Part shown: positions 1 to 8,956 of the stretch, piece after piece | Layout of the letters: every line of letters starts with the position of its first letter | Numbering within the stretch: the first letter of the stretch is position 1 | Source of the DNA: DASVBJ01 sp036375895 | Lineage (GTDB): Bacteria; Actinomycetota; Actinomycetes; JACCUZ01 | Reading direction: 5' to 3' | DNA length: 18,099 nt | NCBI GenBank assembly: GCA_036375895.1 | Contig: DASVBJ010000166.1 | Location: 1-18,099, forward strand | Position numbers and translations under genes: made by a program | The notes under the pieces: generated by a model | Told to the model about the DNA's origin: nothing | Database searches by the model: none | The model's input: only the letters and a program-made list of their open reading frames with translations

Positions 1-1
1 T

Positions 2-175
2 CAGCCGAGCGGCAGCGAGGGTGCCCCGACCACCGGCACCACGGCCGTCGAAGGCGGCGACCAGCGTCCGGCCGGCGACGACGCCCCGCGGCGACGTCGT
101 CGTGGTGGGCGCAGCCGCAACCGCACCCGCGGTGGCGCGGCGACCACCTCCCCCGCAGCCGAGACCACCGACTGA
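2..175 (+). CDS. C-terminal tail of a basic, low-complexity protein (possibly a DEAD-box RNA helicase), 5'-truncated
   Basis: The frame is open from the left edge to a TGA at 173-175 and gives 57 residues. It is rich in Gly, Ala, Thr and Asp and contains a basic patch, PRRRRRGGRSRNRTR, followed by an acidic/Thr end (AAETTD). Arg/Gly-rich tails of this kind close many actinobacterial DEAD-box RNA helicases and other RNA-binding proteins, where they serve as non-specific RNA contacts. No catalytic motif lies in the window, so the helicase assignment rests only on tail character. A strong inverted repeat directly after the stop fits the end of a transcription unit. Other RNA-binding proteins, such as an RNase E/G type, remain possible. 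Confidence 0.45.
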   Translation, partial: QPSGSEGAPTTGTTAVEGGDQRPAGDDAPRRRRRGGRSRNRTRGGAATTSPAAETTD

Positions 176-185
176 CCGCCTCGCG

Positions 186-234
186 AGCGACCTTCTGGTG
201 CGACACGCCGGCGTGTCGTCGCGACGAGGTCGCT
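186..234 (+). terminator. Nested inverted repeat, probable terminator
   Basis: An outer arm AGCGACCT (186-193) pairs with AGGTCGCT (227-234). Inside it, CGACACGC (201-208) pairs with GCGTGTCG (211-218) as an almost loop-free palindrome. The structure begins 10 nt after the upstream stop codon. No T-tract follows, which is common in high-GC actinobacteria. Because the next gene (STAS) converges on this point from the other strand, the structure could stop transcription in both directions. Confidence 0.55.
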
Positions 235-286
235 GGTGATCTTCAGGCGTGTGCCGGGGACTCTCGTGTGGAACCCGGTGCGGCGG

Positions 287-700
287 TCAGGCGCGGGCCT
301 GCGACCCGCTGGCGGACCGCTGCTCGGGGAGGACGATCCGGTCCGAGTCGCCGCCGATCGCCCGCAGCAGCTCGCTCATCAGACCCGACCGCTGCACCTG
401 GGCGGCGGCCGGCCCGTGCAGGCCGCGCAGGACGACCCGGTGGCCCTCCCGGCGTGCGCTGCGCAGCGCGCCGACGAGCACCGCCTGGCCGCTGACCGAC
501 CAGGAGCGCAGCGCGCTGAGGTTCAGGACCACGTCCGCCGTCCGCCGTAGGTGGATGTCGAGGCCGGCGCGGAGCGAGGCCAGGTCACTCCAGTCGATGT
601 TCCCGACCATGACGACGTGGGTGGTGTCTCCGACAACGACGATGCTCTTCATGCTGAGCGCCACGGGCTGCTCCCCGGGTCTGGATTGCACGTAAGCCAT
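287..700 (-). CDS. STAS-domain protein (anti-sigma-factor-antagonist-like)
   Basis: This 137-residue protein has the size and pattern of a single STAS domain, as in SpoIIAA/RsbV-type antagonists that bind anti-sigma kinases and release a sigma factor. A predicted beta strand (VVMVGNIDWSDL, about 29-40) is followed by VVLNLSALRSWSVSGQAVLVGAL (about 57-79). There SVSG stands where SpoIIAA-type proteins have D-S-S-G, so Ser70 would be the phospho-acceptor and the usual Asp is replaced by Ser68. The ATG is preceded by GGAGGT with 8-nt spacing; an internal Met17 is a less likely start. The ribosome site lies in a small inverted repeat (706-719), and a DosR-like box is at 731-746. The gene lies 68 nt after the ABC permease on the same strand. 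The partner kinase or sigma factor is not in the window. Confidence 0.8.
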   Translation of the reverse strand: MAYVQSRPGEQPVALSMKSIVVVGDTTHVVMVGNIDWSDLASLRAGLDIHLRRTADVVLNLSALRSWSVSGQAVLVGALRSARREGHRVVLRGLHGPAAAQVQRSGLMSELLRAIGGDSDRIVLPEQRSASGSQARA

Positions 701-705
701 CGATG

Positions 706-719
706 GTGACCTCCGTCAC
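706..719 (-). promoter_or_regulatory. Inverted repeat enclosing the STAS ribosome-binding site
   Basis: On the minus strand GTGAC-GGAG-GTCAC forms a perfect 5-bp stem with a 4-nt loop. The GGAGG of the ribosome site sits in the loop and its edge, 8 nt before the ATG. It could act as a translational switch or a protein operator. A chance match is also possible for so short a repeat. Confidence 0.35.
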
Positions 720-730
720 ACGCCCCCGAC

Positions 731-746
731 AGGGCCAAAGGTCCCT
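731..746 (-). promoter_or_regulatory. DosR/DevR-like box upstream of the STAS gene
   Basis: The minus strand reads AGGGACCTTTGGCCCT, ending 30 nt before the STAS start codon. The same 15-mer core, with one or two changes, occurs at 2917-2931 and 5963-5977, again close upstream of a gene start. The half-sites GGGAC and GGCCC resemble the GGGAC...GTCCC core of the DosR/DevR operator. The stretch could also form a bulged hairpin behind the permease gene, but recurrence in other promoters favours an operator. Confidence 0.55.
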
Positions 747-768
747 AACCGCGGAAACGCCGACGGGC

Positions 769-1569
769 TCAGGTGCCGATGTCGCGACGGTCGAAGGCGA
801 GTACGGCGAGCCAGGTGACCGCGAGGGCACAGACTGTCAGCAGCCCCAGCCCCCCGAGCCGCGCCCCGTCCGTGAGCTGTTCCGCCCCGGCGTACCAGTG
901 GAAGGGGCTCAGCCCCCGCCACGGCTGCAGCGCGTCGACGAGCGGAGCCAGCGAGCTGAGCAGGTAGGCGCCGAGGGCGAGGGCGGTGGAGACCCCGGCG
1001 GCGAGCCAGCGGTGGCCGGTGAGGCAGCCGACGAGCAGGGCCACGGCCCCGTAGAGCGCGCCGAGCAGCACCCCGCCCCCCACCGCGGCGAGGATCCGGG
1101 TCCAGCCCACGCCCATGTCGAGCGCCGCGACGCCCACCCACAGGACGATCGCCAGGCCCGCGCCGACCAGCACGAGCGCAACCACCATCGCCGCGGCCTT
1201 CTCCAGGACCACGCGGGTGCGGGTCAGCGGGTTGGCCATGAGCAGGTCCGCGGTTCGGCGCTCCTCCTCGCCGGCCGTGGCGCCGGACCCGAACGAGATG
1301 CCGACCGACAGCAGCACCAGCGGCAGCAGGAAGCCGAACAGCTCGGTGGCCAGGAAGCCAGGCCCCGAGGTGAAGTCCTCCTGAACCCCCATGAAGGCCT
1401 TCATCGCCTCCGGGTAGGCCTCGAACAGGTCCCGGAAGCCCTCGGCCTCGTCGCGGACGCTCGGGTACACCAGCAGCTCGATGAGCGCCATCAGCGCCAG
1501 CCCGGCGCCCCACCCGACGATGCCGTGCCAGTGGTCGCGCAGCGTCTTCGTGAACACATCACGCAACAC
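769..1569 (-). CDS. ABC-2 type transporter permease
   Basis: This 266-residue integral membrane protein has six hydrophobic segments, at about 16-36, 77-96, 125-149, 159-182, 188-211 and 238-259. That is the usual topology of an ABC-2 exporter permease. A cytoplasmic loop after segment 2 carries EEERRTADLLMANPLTR (101-117), characteristic of ABC-2 permeases paired with DrrA/NatA-like ATPases. The start is GTG at 1567-1569. It overlaps the 3' end of the ATPase gene by 11 nt, so the two are translationally coupled and form one transporter. The substrate cannot be told; drugs, lipids or ions are known for relatives. Confidence 0.88.
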   Translation of the reverse strand: MLRDVFTKTLRDHWHGIVGWGAGLALMALIELLVYPSVRDEAEGFRDLFEAYPEAMKAFMGVQEDFTSGPGFLATELFGFLLPLVLLSVGISFGSGATAGEEERRTADLLMANPLTRTRVVLEKAAAMVVALVLVGAGLAIVLWVGVAALDMGVGWTRILAAVGGGVLLGALYGAVALLVGCLTGHRWLAAGVSTALALGAYLLSSLAPLVDALQPWRGLSPFHWYAGAEQLTDGARLGGLGLLTVCALAVTWLAVLAFDRRDIGT

Positions 1570-2464
1570 CGTGCTCGACCCCCCTGACGTACTCGAGGAA
1601 GATCTCCTCGAGATCGGGCTCGTGGCTCGTGACGTTCAGCAGCTCGAACCGGGTGGCTACCCGCATGAGAGGGCCGACCGCGCCGGTGAGGCCGCAGCGC
1701 ACCGTGGAGCCCGAGACGTCCAGGTCGCGCAGCCCCGGCACCCCGGTGAACGCGGAGCGCGGCACCGGGCCGGCGAAGTCCAGCTCCAGGCGGCGCAGCG
1801 CCCGGGCCTTCAGCGCCGCCACCTCCTCGACCACAGCGAGGCGCCCGGACCGGAGGATGGCCACTCGGTCGGCCATGCGCTCCACCTCGGACATGACGTG
1901 CGACGAGAGCAGCACCGTGCGCCCCTCGCCGGCCGCCTCGCGGACGAGCAGGTGGAACTCCTGCTGCACCAGCGGGTCCAGCCCGCTGGTCGGCTCGTCC
2001 AGGATCACCAGCTCGGGCCGGTGCATGAGGGCCTGGACCACGCCGACCTTCTGCTTGTTGCCCCGCGACAGGTCGTGGATGTGCCTGGTCAGGTCCAGGT
2101 CGAGCCGCTCGGCCAGCTCCCCGGCGTACACGCGGTCCGGCATCCCGCGCAGGTGCGCGAGGTAGTGCAGCAGCTCGCCTCCGGTGAGGTTCTCGTACAG
2201 GGCGAGGTCGCCCGGCAGGTAGCCCACCCGGCGGCGCACCTGCACGCCGTCGCGGCGCGGGTCGCGGCCGAGCACCTCCGCCCGGCCGCGGGTCGGGCGG
2301 ATGAGGTCGAGCAGCAGCCGCAGGGTGGTCGTCTTCCCGGCACCGTTCGGGCCGAGGAAGCCGAACACCTCACCCGGACGCACCTCGAGATCCAGGTCGA
2401 CGATGCCCTCCTGGTGACGGGCGTAGATCTTCGTCAGGCCGGTCGTGCGGACCGACGCGGTCAT
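1559..2464 (-). CDS. ABC transporter ATP-binding protein (ABC-2 exporter type)
   Basis: This 301-residue nucleotide-binding subunit energises the adjacent permease. Walker A is GPNGAGKT (38-45) and the signature is LSRGNKQKV (132-140), a variant of LSGGQ. Walker B is LVILDEP (152-158), followed by the D-loop TSGLD and the switch His189 in SSH. A C-terminal extension after about residue 215 (RRLELDFAGPVP onward) is typical of DrrA/NatA-like exporter ATPases. The ATG has a GGAGG site about 9 nt upstream. The gene starts 36 nt after the DUF5709 stop on the same strand and may be transcribed with it. Confidence 0.92.
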   Translation of the reverse strand: MTASVRTTGLTKIYARHQEGIVDLDLEVRPGEVFGFLGPNGAGKTTTLRLLLDLIRPTRGRAEVLGRDPRRDGVQVRRRVGYLPGDLALYENLTGGELLHYLAHLRGMPDRVYAGELAERLDLDLTRHIHDLSRGNKQKVGVVQALMHRPELVILDEPTSGLDPLVQQEFHLLVREAAGEGRTVLLSSHVMSEVERMADRVAILRSGRLAVVEEVAALKARALRRLELDFAGPVPRSAFTGVPGLRDLDVSGSTVRCGLTGAVGPLMRVATRFELLNVTSHEPDLEEIFLEYVRGVEHGVA

Positions 2465-2480
2465 CGCCTTCCACCTCCAC

Positions 2481-2499
2481 GGGCGGGGGTTCGCCGCCC
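2481..2499 (-). terminator. Small hairpin between the DUF5709 and ABC ATPase genes
   Basis: GGGCGG (2481-2486) pairs with CCGCCC (2494-2499) around a 7-nt loop in the 36-nt gap. There is no T-tract. It may attenuate read-through from the DUF5709 gene into the ABC genes, or it may be a chance GC-rich repeat. Confidence 0.3.
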
Positions 2500-2500
2500 C

Positions 2501-2833
2501 TCAGCCCCAGCTCTCGTCCTCCGGCTCGGGCACCTCGAGGTGGAGGGCGGCCACCTCCGGCGGCGTGGGGACGGTGCCGCGCAGCGTCCAGGCGACCGGG
2601 CGCCGGGGCCGCGGCAGGTCGGGCTCCTCCTCGGCGAGCAGGTCGTCGAGGGACTCGCCCCGGCGGGCCTCCGAGAGGGTCGTGCCGAACCGCTCGCCCG
2701 GTGACCACTCGTCGGCCGCCACGATGCCCTCGTCCAGCGGGTCGAAGTCCGGGCCGCCGTCGAGGCTGTCGCTGCCCTCGATGACGCCGTCGTCCTCCAG
2801 GTACGCGCCGGGCTCCCAGATGTTCTCAGTCAC
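2501..2833 (-). CDS. DUF5709 family protein
   Basis: This is a small, very acidic 110-residue soluble protein of unknown function. The DUF5709 pattern common in actinobacteria is visible: YLEDDGVI (11-18), DSLDGGPDFDPLDEG (22-36), FGTT (49-52), and GESLDDLLAEEEPD (59-72), which is the family's most conserved block. The C-terminus is Pro/Glu-rich and seems shorter than in typical members. The start chosen is GTG at 2831-2833 because AGGAGG lies exactly 8 nt before it; the frame stays open far upstream, but that part is antisense to the ATPase gene. It is divergent from the P-type ATPase and heads the minus-strand group. The DosR-like box at 2917-2931 lies 84 nt upstream. Confidence 0.75.
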   Translation of the reverse strand: MTENIWEPGAYLEDDGVIEGSDSLDGGPDFDPLDEGIVAADEWSPGERFGTTLSEARRGESLDDLLAEEEPDLPRPRRPVAWTLRGTVPTPPEVAALHLEVPEPEDESWG

Positions 2834-2916
2834 CGCGCCCACCTCCTCGCCCCGCCTCTTCTCGGATCGCACCATGCGGGCGACCCGGCCACCGCAGGCA
2901 TCGGACCCGGGGCCGG

Positions 2917-2931
2917 GGGACCTTGGGCCCT
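2917..2931 (+). promoter_or_regulatory. DosR/DevR-like box between the DUF5709 and P-type ATPase genes
   Basis: The sequence GGGACCTTGGGCCCT differs by one base from the copy upstream of the STAS gene. It ends 26 nt before the GTG at 2958, the same distance range seen at the STAS and cupin starts (30-34 nt). Being nearly symmetric, it could serve either divergent gene. Mycobacterium tuberculosis ctpF, also a P2-type ATPase gene, belongs to the DosR regulon, which fits this placement. Confidence 0.55.
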
Positions 2932-2957
2932 GCGGCTCCTCGACAGCCTCCGGCAGG

Positions 2958-5618
2958 GTGGACAGGGTGGGGCGGGTGGACGCGAGCGGCGTGCGCGAGG
3001 GTGCCGGGCCGGTCGGCCCGGGAGGCAGCCAGGCGCGCGTGGGCCCAGCACCGGCACCGCTGCCCACCGGGCTGACCGGCGCCGAGGCCGCCCGCCGGCT
3101 CGCCGAGCACGGCCCGAACGTCATCCCGGAGCCGCCGCCGCCCAAGACGCTGCATCGGGTCCTCGCGCAGCTGCGCGACCCCATGATCATGCTGCTGCTC
3201 GGCGCGGCCGTCCTCACCGTCGCACTGCGCGACTGGACCGACTTCACCGTCATCGCCCTGGTGGTCGTGCTGAACACCGCGGTCGGGGTGGCGCAGGAGG
3301 TGCGCGCCGAGCGGGCTGTGGCCGCGCTGCGGCGGCTGGGGTCGCCGGTGGCGCGGGTCGTGCGCGACGGGCGGGACGTCGTGCTGGCGGCGGCCGACCT
3401 GGTCGTGGGCGACGTGGTACGACTCGAGGCCGGCGACATCGTGCCCGCCGACGCCTCGCTGCTCGACGCGTTCCAGCTGCAGATCGACGAGTCGACCCTG
3501 ACCGGCGAGTCGGTGCCGGTCGACAAGGACGCGGCCGCCACGGACGCCACCGCCGAGCTGCTGTCCGGCACCGTGGTCACCCGCGGCCGGGCGGTCGCCG
3601 AGGTGATGCGCACGGGCACGGACAGCGCCCTCGGCCGCATCGCCGCGCTCATCGCCGAGGCACGACCCCGGCCGACGCCGCTGCAGCAGCGGCTGGCGGG
3701 GCTGGGCCGGGTGCTCGCGCTGACCGCGCTCGTGCTGTCCGGGATCGTGTTGCTCTCCGGCTTGCTCCGCGGCGAGCCGCTGGGCGCCATGACGGTGACC
3801 GCGGTCAGCCTGGCCGTGGCCGCCGTGCCGGAGTCGCTGCCCGCGGTCGTCACGCTCGCGCTGGCGCTCGGTGCGCACCGGATGGCCCAGCGGCGGGCCC
3901 TGATCCGGCGGCTGCCCGCCGTGGAGACCCTCGGGTCGGTGTCGGTGCTCGCCGCGGACAAGACCGGCACGCTGACCGAGAACCGGATGGTCGTCCAGGG
4001 CCTGTGGGTCGGCGACCTCTGGTACGCCGTGTCAGGTGCCGGCTACGCCCCGCTGGGGGACGTCGAGGTGGCACCGGGCGCCGAGCATCGACCCGACGCC
4101 CTCGACCGCCTGCTGCGCGACGCGGTGCTCTGCAACGACGCGGACCTCGTGCCGCCCGGCACCGACCACGACTGGCTGCCCCTGGGCGACCCGACCGAGG
4201 CGGCCCTCATCGCGGTGGCCGGGAAGGCCGGGGTCGACGCCACCACCGTCCGGGCCGGCCGGCCGCGCAGCCACGAGCTGCCCTTCGACAGCGTGCGCAA
4301 GCGGATGACGACGGTGCACCCGCTCGACGACGGGCGGCAGCTGGTCATCTGCAAGGGGGCACCCGAGGCGCTGCTCGGCACCCCGGGCCTGCTGGCCGCC
4401 GACGAGGACCTCGCCGGCGCCGCGGAGCGGGCCGACCGGCTGGCCCACGAGGGGTTCCGGGTGCTGGCGATCGCCGACGCGACCCGCTCGGAGGTGCCGC
4501 CTGGCCACGAGGAGGAGGGGCTGCGGCTGGTCGGCCTGGTCGCGATCGCCGACCCCCCGCGGGCGGGCGCCGAGGACGTCATCCGGTCCTTCCAGGAGGC
4601 CGGGGTGCGGCTGCTGCTGATCACCGGCGACCACCCGGCGACCGCGCGGGCCATCGCCAGCCGGCTGGGCATCGCGGGCACCGACCACGCCGTGGTGACC
4701 GGGGAGCGGCTCGAGGCCGGCCTGACCGACGAGGAGCTCGCCGAGGTGCGGGTGTTCGCGCGCACCCGCCCGGAGCAGAAGCTCGACATCATCAAGGCCT
4801 GGCAGGGTCAGGGCAGCGTGGTCGCGATGACCGGCGACGGCGTCAACGACGCGCCGGCGCTCAAGACCGCGGACATCGGCGTGGCGATGGGCCGCGGGGG
4901 CACCGAGGTGGCCCGGCAGGCCGCCGACCTCGTGCTCACCGACGACGAGCTGTCGACGGTGGTGGCCGCCATCGAGGAGGGGCGGCGCATCTACGCCAAC
5001 ATCCGGCGCTTCCTCCGCTATGCGCTCAGCGGCGGCGTGGCCGAGGTCGCGATCATGCTGGCCGGGCCGTTCCTCGGCTTCCCGGTGCCGTTGCTCCCCT
5101 CGCAGATCCTGTGGATCAACATGCTCACCCACGGGCTTCCCGGCGTCGCCCTCGGCGCGGAGCCGGCCGACCCCGAGGCGATGCGGGAGACGCCACGCAG
5201 CCCGCAGGAGGCGGTGCTGGACCGGACCCTCGTCAGCCTCGTCGCGGTCACCGGCGCGGCGATCGCGGTGGTCACCGCGCTGGCCGCCGGGTGGACGAAG
5301 GCGCAGGGCGGGCCGTGGCAGACGTCGATGTTCATGACCCTGGGTCTGGCCCAGCTCGGAGTGGCCCTGGCGCTGCGCCAGCGGCGTGGGCCGGACGAGC
5401 GCAGCCACTTCCTCGACGTCGCCGTGGCCGTGGCGGTGCTGCTGCAGCTGGCCGGCGCCTTCCTGCCCCCGCTGCAGCTGCTGCTGGACACCGAGGCGCT
5501 GTCACTGCACGAGACCCTGCAGTGCGCCGTCCTGGCCGCCCTGCCGGGTCTGGCGATGGCCCTCCGACGGGTGGTGGTCGGCCGCCGTGCGAGGGTCAGC
5601 CGGGCAGCGCGACGGTGA
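2958..5618 (+). CDS. Cation-translocating P-type ATPase (P2A/Ca2+-pump-like)
   Basis: This 886-residue ion pump of the plasma membrane has a cation-ATPase N domain (GLTGAEAARRLAEHGPN, 38-54), the actuator motif TGES (182-185) and the TM4 motif PESLP with Glu292. The phosphorylation site is DKTGT (Asp334), the nucleotide site is KGAPE (466-470) and the hinge is MTGDGVNDAP (624-633). Hydrophobic C-terminal helices follow. It resembles SERCA/PMCA-type pumps and CtpF. Against SERCA, TM5 keeps the acidic residue (Glu696) but has Gly693 for Asn768. TM6 keeps Asn721 and Thr724 but has His725 for Asp800, so Ca2+ specificity is uncertain. The start is unsure: ATG 2874 is possible but would put the regulatory box inside the gene. 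GTG 2958 follows the box by 26 nt and gives the usual length; GTG 3039 is another option. The 3' end overlaps the cupin gene by 23 nt. Confidence 0.9.
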   Translation: MDRVGRVDASGVREGAGPVGPGGSQARVGPAPAPLPTGLTGAEAARRLAEHGPNVIPEPPPPKTLHRVLAQLRDPMIMLLLGAAVLTVALRDWTDFTVIALVVVLNTAVGVAQEVRAERAVAALRRLGSPVARVVRDGRDVVLAAADLVVGDVVRLEAGDIVPADASLLDAFQLQIDESTLTGESVPVDKDAAATDATAELLSGTVVTRGRAVAEVMRTGTDSALGRIAALIAEARPRPTPLQQRLAGLGRVLALTALVLSGIVLLSGLLRGEPLGAMTVTAVSLAVAAVPESLPAVVTLALALGAHRMAQRRALIRRLPAVETLGSVSVLAADKTGTLTENRMVVQGLWVGDLWYAVSGAGYAPLGDVEVAPGAEHRPDALDRLLRDAVLCNDADLVPPGTDHDWLPLGDPTEAALIAVAGKAGVDATTVRAGRPRSHELPFDSVRKRMTTVHPLDDGRQLVICKGAPEALLGTPGLLAADEDLAGAAERADRLAHEGFRVLAIADATRSEVPPGHEEEGLRLVGLVAIADPPRAGAEDVIRSFQEAGVRLLLITGDHPATARAIASRLGIAGTDHAVVTGERLEAGLTDEELAEVRVFARTRPEQKLDIIKAWQGQGSVVAMTGDGVNDAPALKTADIGVAMGRGGTEVARQAADLVLTDDELSTVVAAIEEGRRIYANIRRFLRYALSGGVAEVAIMLAGPFLGFPVPLLPSQILWINMLTHGLPGVALGAEPADPEAMRETPRSPQEAVLDRTLVSLVAVTGAAIAVVTALAAGWTKAQGGPWQTSMFMTLGLAQLGVALALRQRRGPDERSHFLDVAVAVAVLLQLAGAFLPPLQLLLDTEALSLHETLQCAVLAALPGLAMALRRVVVGRRARVSRAARR

Positions 5619-5928
5619 GCAGCAGCACCGACGTCTCCAGGGCGTGCAGCGAGTGCGGCCCGGCCGGGACCGCCACCAGGTCACCGGTCGCCGCCTCCCA
5701 CGAACGCTGACCGGCGTCGATCCGGACCGTGCCGTCGAGCACGAACAACGTCGCCTCGCCGGCGGTCGTGTGCTCGGACAGGGCGCTGCCGGCCGTCAGC
5801 GCGAGGAGCGTCTGGCGGAGCCGGTGCCCGCTCCCGCCGTACACCGTCGTGGCGCTGTGTCCCCCGGGGTTCGTCGCGGCCGCCTCGAGGTTGGCGTCCG
5901 TCACCGACTGCAGCGAGATGGTCTCCAT
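5596..5928 (-). CDS. Small cupin-domain protein
   Basis: This is a single-domain beta-barrel protein of 110 residues. The opening METISLQSVT and the block TVYGGSGHRLRQTLLALTAG (28-47) match a family of small actinobacterial cupins. Motif 1 is reduced: EHTTAGEATLFVLDG keeps His53, Glu58 and Gly66 but lacks the second His of HxH. Motif 2 is VPAGPHSLHA (87-96), with His92 and His95. Metal binding is therefore possible but not certain, and no substrate can be named. The ATG at 5928 is chosen because it matches the family's N-terminus; an upstream GTG at 5991 would add 21 atypical residues. There is no clear ribosome site, so a leaderless transcript is possible. It is convergent with and overlaps the ATPase gene, and divergent from acsA. 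A DosR-like box lies 35 nt upstream. Confidence 0.82.
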   Translation of the reverse strand: METISLQSVTDANLEAAATNPGGHSATTVYGGSGHRLRQTLLALTAGSALSEHTTAGEATLFVLDGTVRIDAGQRSWEAATGDLVAVPAGPHSLHALETSVLLLTVALPG

Positions 5929-5962
5929 CCCCGAAGCGTCGGGCCCGGCCCCACAGGGAGGC

Positions 5963-5977
5963 AGGGGCGAAGGTCCC
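5963..5977 (-). promoter_or_regulatory. DosR/DevR-like box upstream of the cupin gene
   Basis: The minus strand reads GGGACCTTCGCCCCT, differing from the other copies at two positions. It lies 35-49 nt upstream of the cupin ATG, close to the spacing seen at the STAS gene. It is also 151 nt upstream of acsA and could act on both genes. Confidence 0.5.
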
Positions 5978-6022
5978 GCAACCCCGTCCACCGGTCCCCG
6001 GGACGGTACGGCCCGGCCAGCC

Positions 6023-6036
6023 GTGACCTTCGACCC
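6023..6036 (+). promoter_or_regulatory. Degenerate DosR/DevR-like box upstream of acsA
   Basis: The sequence GTGACCTTCGACCC matches 12 of 14 positions of GGGACCTTCGGCCC. It is 92 nt upstream of the acsA ATG on the coding strand. It is weaker than the other three copies and could be chance, but its position in the acsA promoter region fits joint control. Confidence 0.35.
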
Positions 6037-6053
6037 ATCCCCACCCGCGGCGA

Positions 6054-6067
6054 CAGGGCCGACCCTG
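6054..6067 (+). repeat. Stem-loop in the acsA leader/promoter region
   Basis: CAGGG (6054-6058) pairs with CCCTG (6063-6067) across a CCGA loop. A similar element, CCAGGG-GGCCGA-CCCTGG, lies in the GerMN gene leader at 13335-13352. It may be an operator or RNA hairpin. Function unknown. Confidence 0.3.
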
Positions 6068-6128
6068 GGCGCAGGGGCCGTCTGTGCGTGGGCACGCGCC
6101 CCCGGGCGGTGAGAGGGGTGCCTTTGCG

Positions 6129-7909
<1,781 letters not shown>

Positions 7910-7913
<4 letters not shown>

Positions 7914-8956
7914 GCCCTCACCCGACGCGCCAGGCCACCGCCGAGCCGGCCGCCGCCGAGTCGGCCACCACCGAGCCGGCCGTGACCGAACGCGCCCACC
8001 GCCTCGAGCTCCTGGAGCGGATGCTGCGGATCCGCCGGTTCGAGGAGCGCTGCGTGCAGCTCTACAGCGAGACCAGGATCCGCGGCTTCCTCCACCTCTA
8101 CATCGGCGAGGAGGCCGTCGCCGTCGGGGTCTGCGCGGCGCTGTCCCCGGACGACTCCCTCGTGACCACGTACCGCGAGCACGGCCACGCGATCGCCCGC
8201 GGCCTGCCGCAGGAGTCCGTGCTGGCGGAGATGTTCGGGCGGGCCACCGGCTGCAGCGGCGGGCGCGGCGGCTCCATGCACCTGTTCGACCGGGCGACGC
8301 GGCTGTACGGCGGCAACGCCATCGTCGCCGGCGGCCTCCCCCTGTCCCTCGGCCTCGCGCTGGCCGACCAGCTGCGCGGCGAGCAGCGCGTGACGGTGTG
8401 CTTCTTCGGCGACGGGGCCGTGGCCGAGGGCGAGTTCCACGAGACACTGAACCTGGCCGCCCTCTGGCACCTGCCGGTGCTGTTCTGCTGCGAGAACAAC
8501 CTCTACGCCATGGGCACGGCTCTCGAGCGCGCGCAGGCGGAGACCGACCTGGCCCTGCGCGCGGCGTCGTACGGCCTGGCGTCCTGGGCCGTCGACGGCA
8601 TGGACGTCCTGGCCGTCGAGGACGCGGCCCGCCGGGCGGTCGACGCGATCCGCGGTGGCGGCGGCCCGCACTTCCTCGAGCTGCGGACCTACCGCTTCCG
8701 GGCCCACTCGATGTACGACCCGGAGCGCTACCGCGACAAGGCGGAGGTCGAGAGGTGGCGGGCCCGCGATCCCGTCGAGCTGCTGGCCCGGCGGATGCGC
8801 GAGGCGGGCGAGCTCGACGACGGGACGTGGCAGCAGCTCGACGCGCGCCTGGTCGCCGAGCTGGACGCAGCCGTCGAGGCCGCGGACGCCGGGCCGTTCG
8901 AGGACGTGTCGACCCTGACCCGGTACGTCTGCTCGCCGCGGGAGGTGCCGCAATGA
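7910..8956 (+). CDS. 2-oxoacid/acetoin dehydrogenase E1 component, alpha subunit
   Basis: This 348-residue thiamine-diphosphate-binding subunit joins E1-beta in an alpha2beta2 enzyme that decarboxylates a 2-oxoacid (or cleaves acetoin) and passes the acyl group to the E2 lipoyl arm. The ThDP motif begins GDGAVAEGE (167-175) and ends at Asn196-Asn197 (ENNLYAMG). TYREHGHAIARG and GGRGGSMH are typical of the E1-alpha substrate channel. YRFRAHSMYDPERYR (around 262-276) matches the conserved loop. An Ala/Glu/Thr-rich N-terminus of about 25 residues precedes the fold. The ATG overlaps the acsA stop by 4 nt, with GGAGG 8 nt upstream. Sequence alone does not separate pyruvate, acetoin and branched-chain types, so no symbol is given. 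Confidence 0.9.

Noticed and set aside
1481..2704. Plus-strand open frame of 407 codons opposite the ABC genes
   Set aside because: It is a shadow of the ABC ATPase and permease; its translation is His/Arg/Gln/Pro-rich with no domain.
2834..3970. Upstream extension of the DUF5709 frame to nearly 490 codons
   Set aside because: The extension is antisense to the ATPase gene and Ser/Thr/Arg-rich, while a GTG at 2833 with an ideal AGGAGG site starts the DUF5709-like part.
4004..5710. Plus-strand second frame of 568 codons within the ATPase gene
   Set aside because: It is an Arg/Gly-rich shadow frame inside a gene with all P-type ATPase motifs in another frame.
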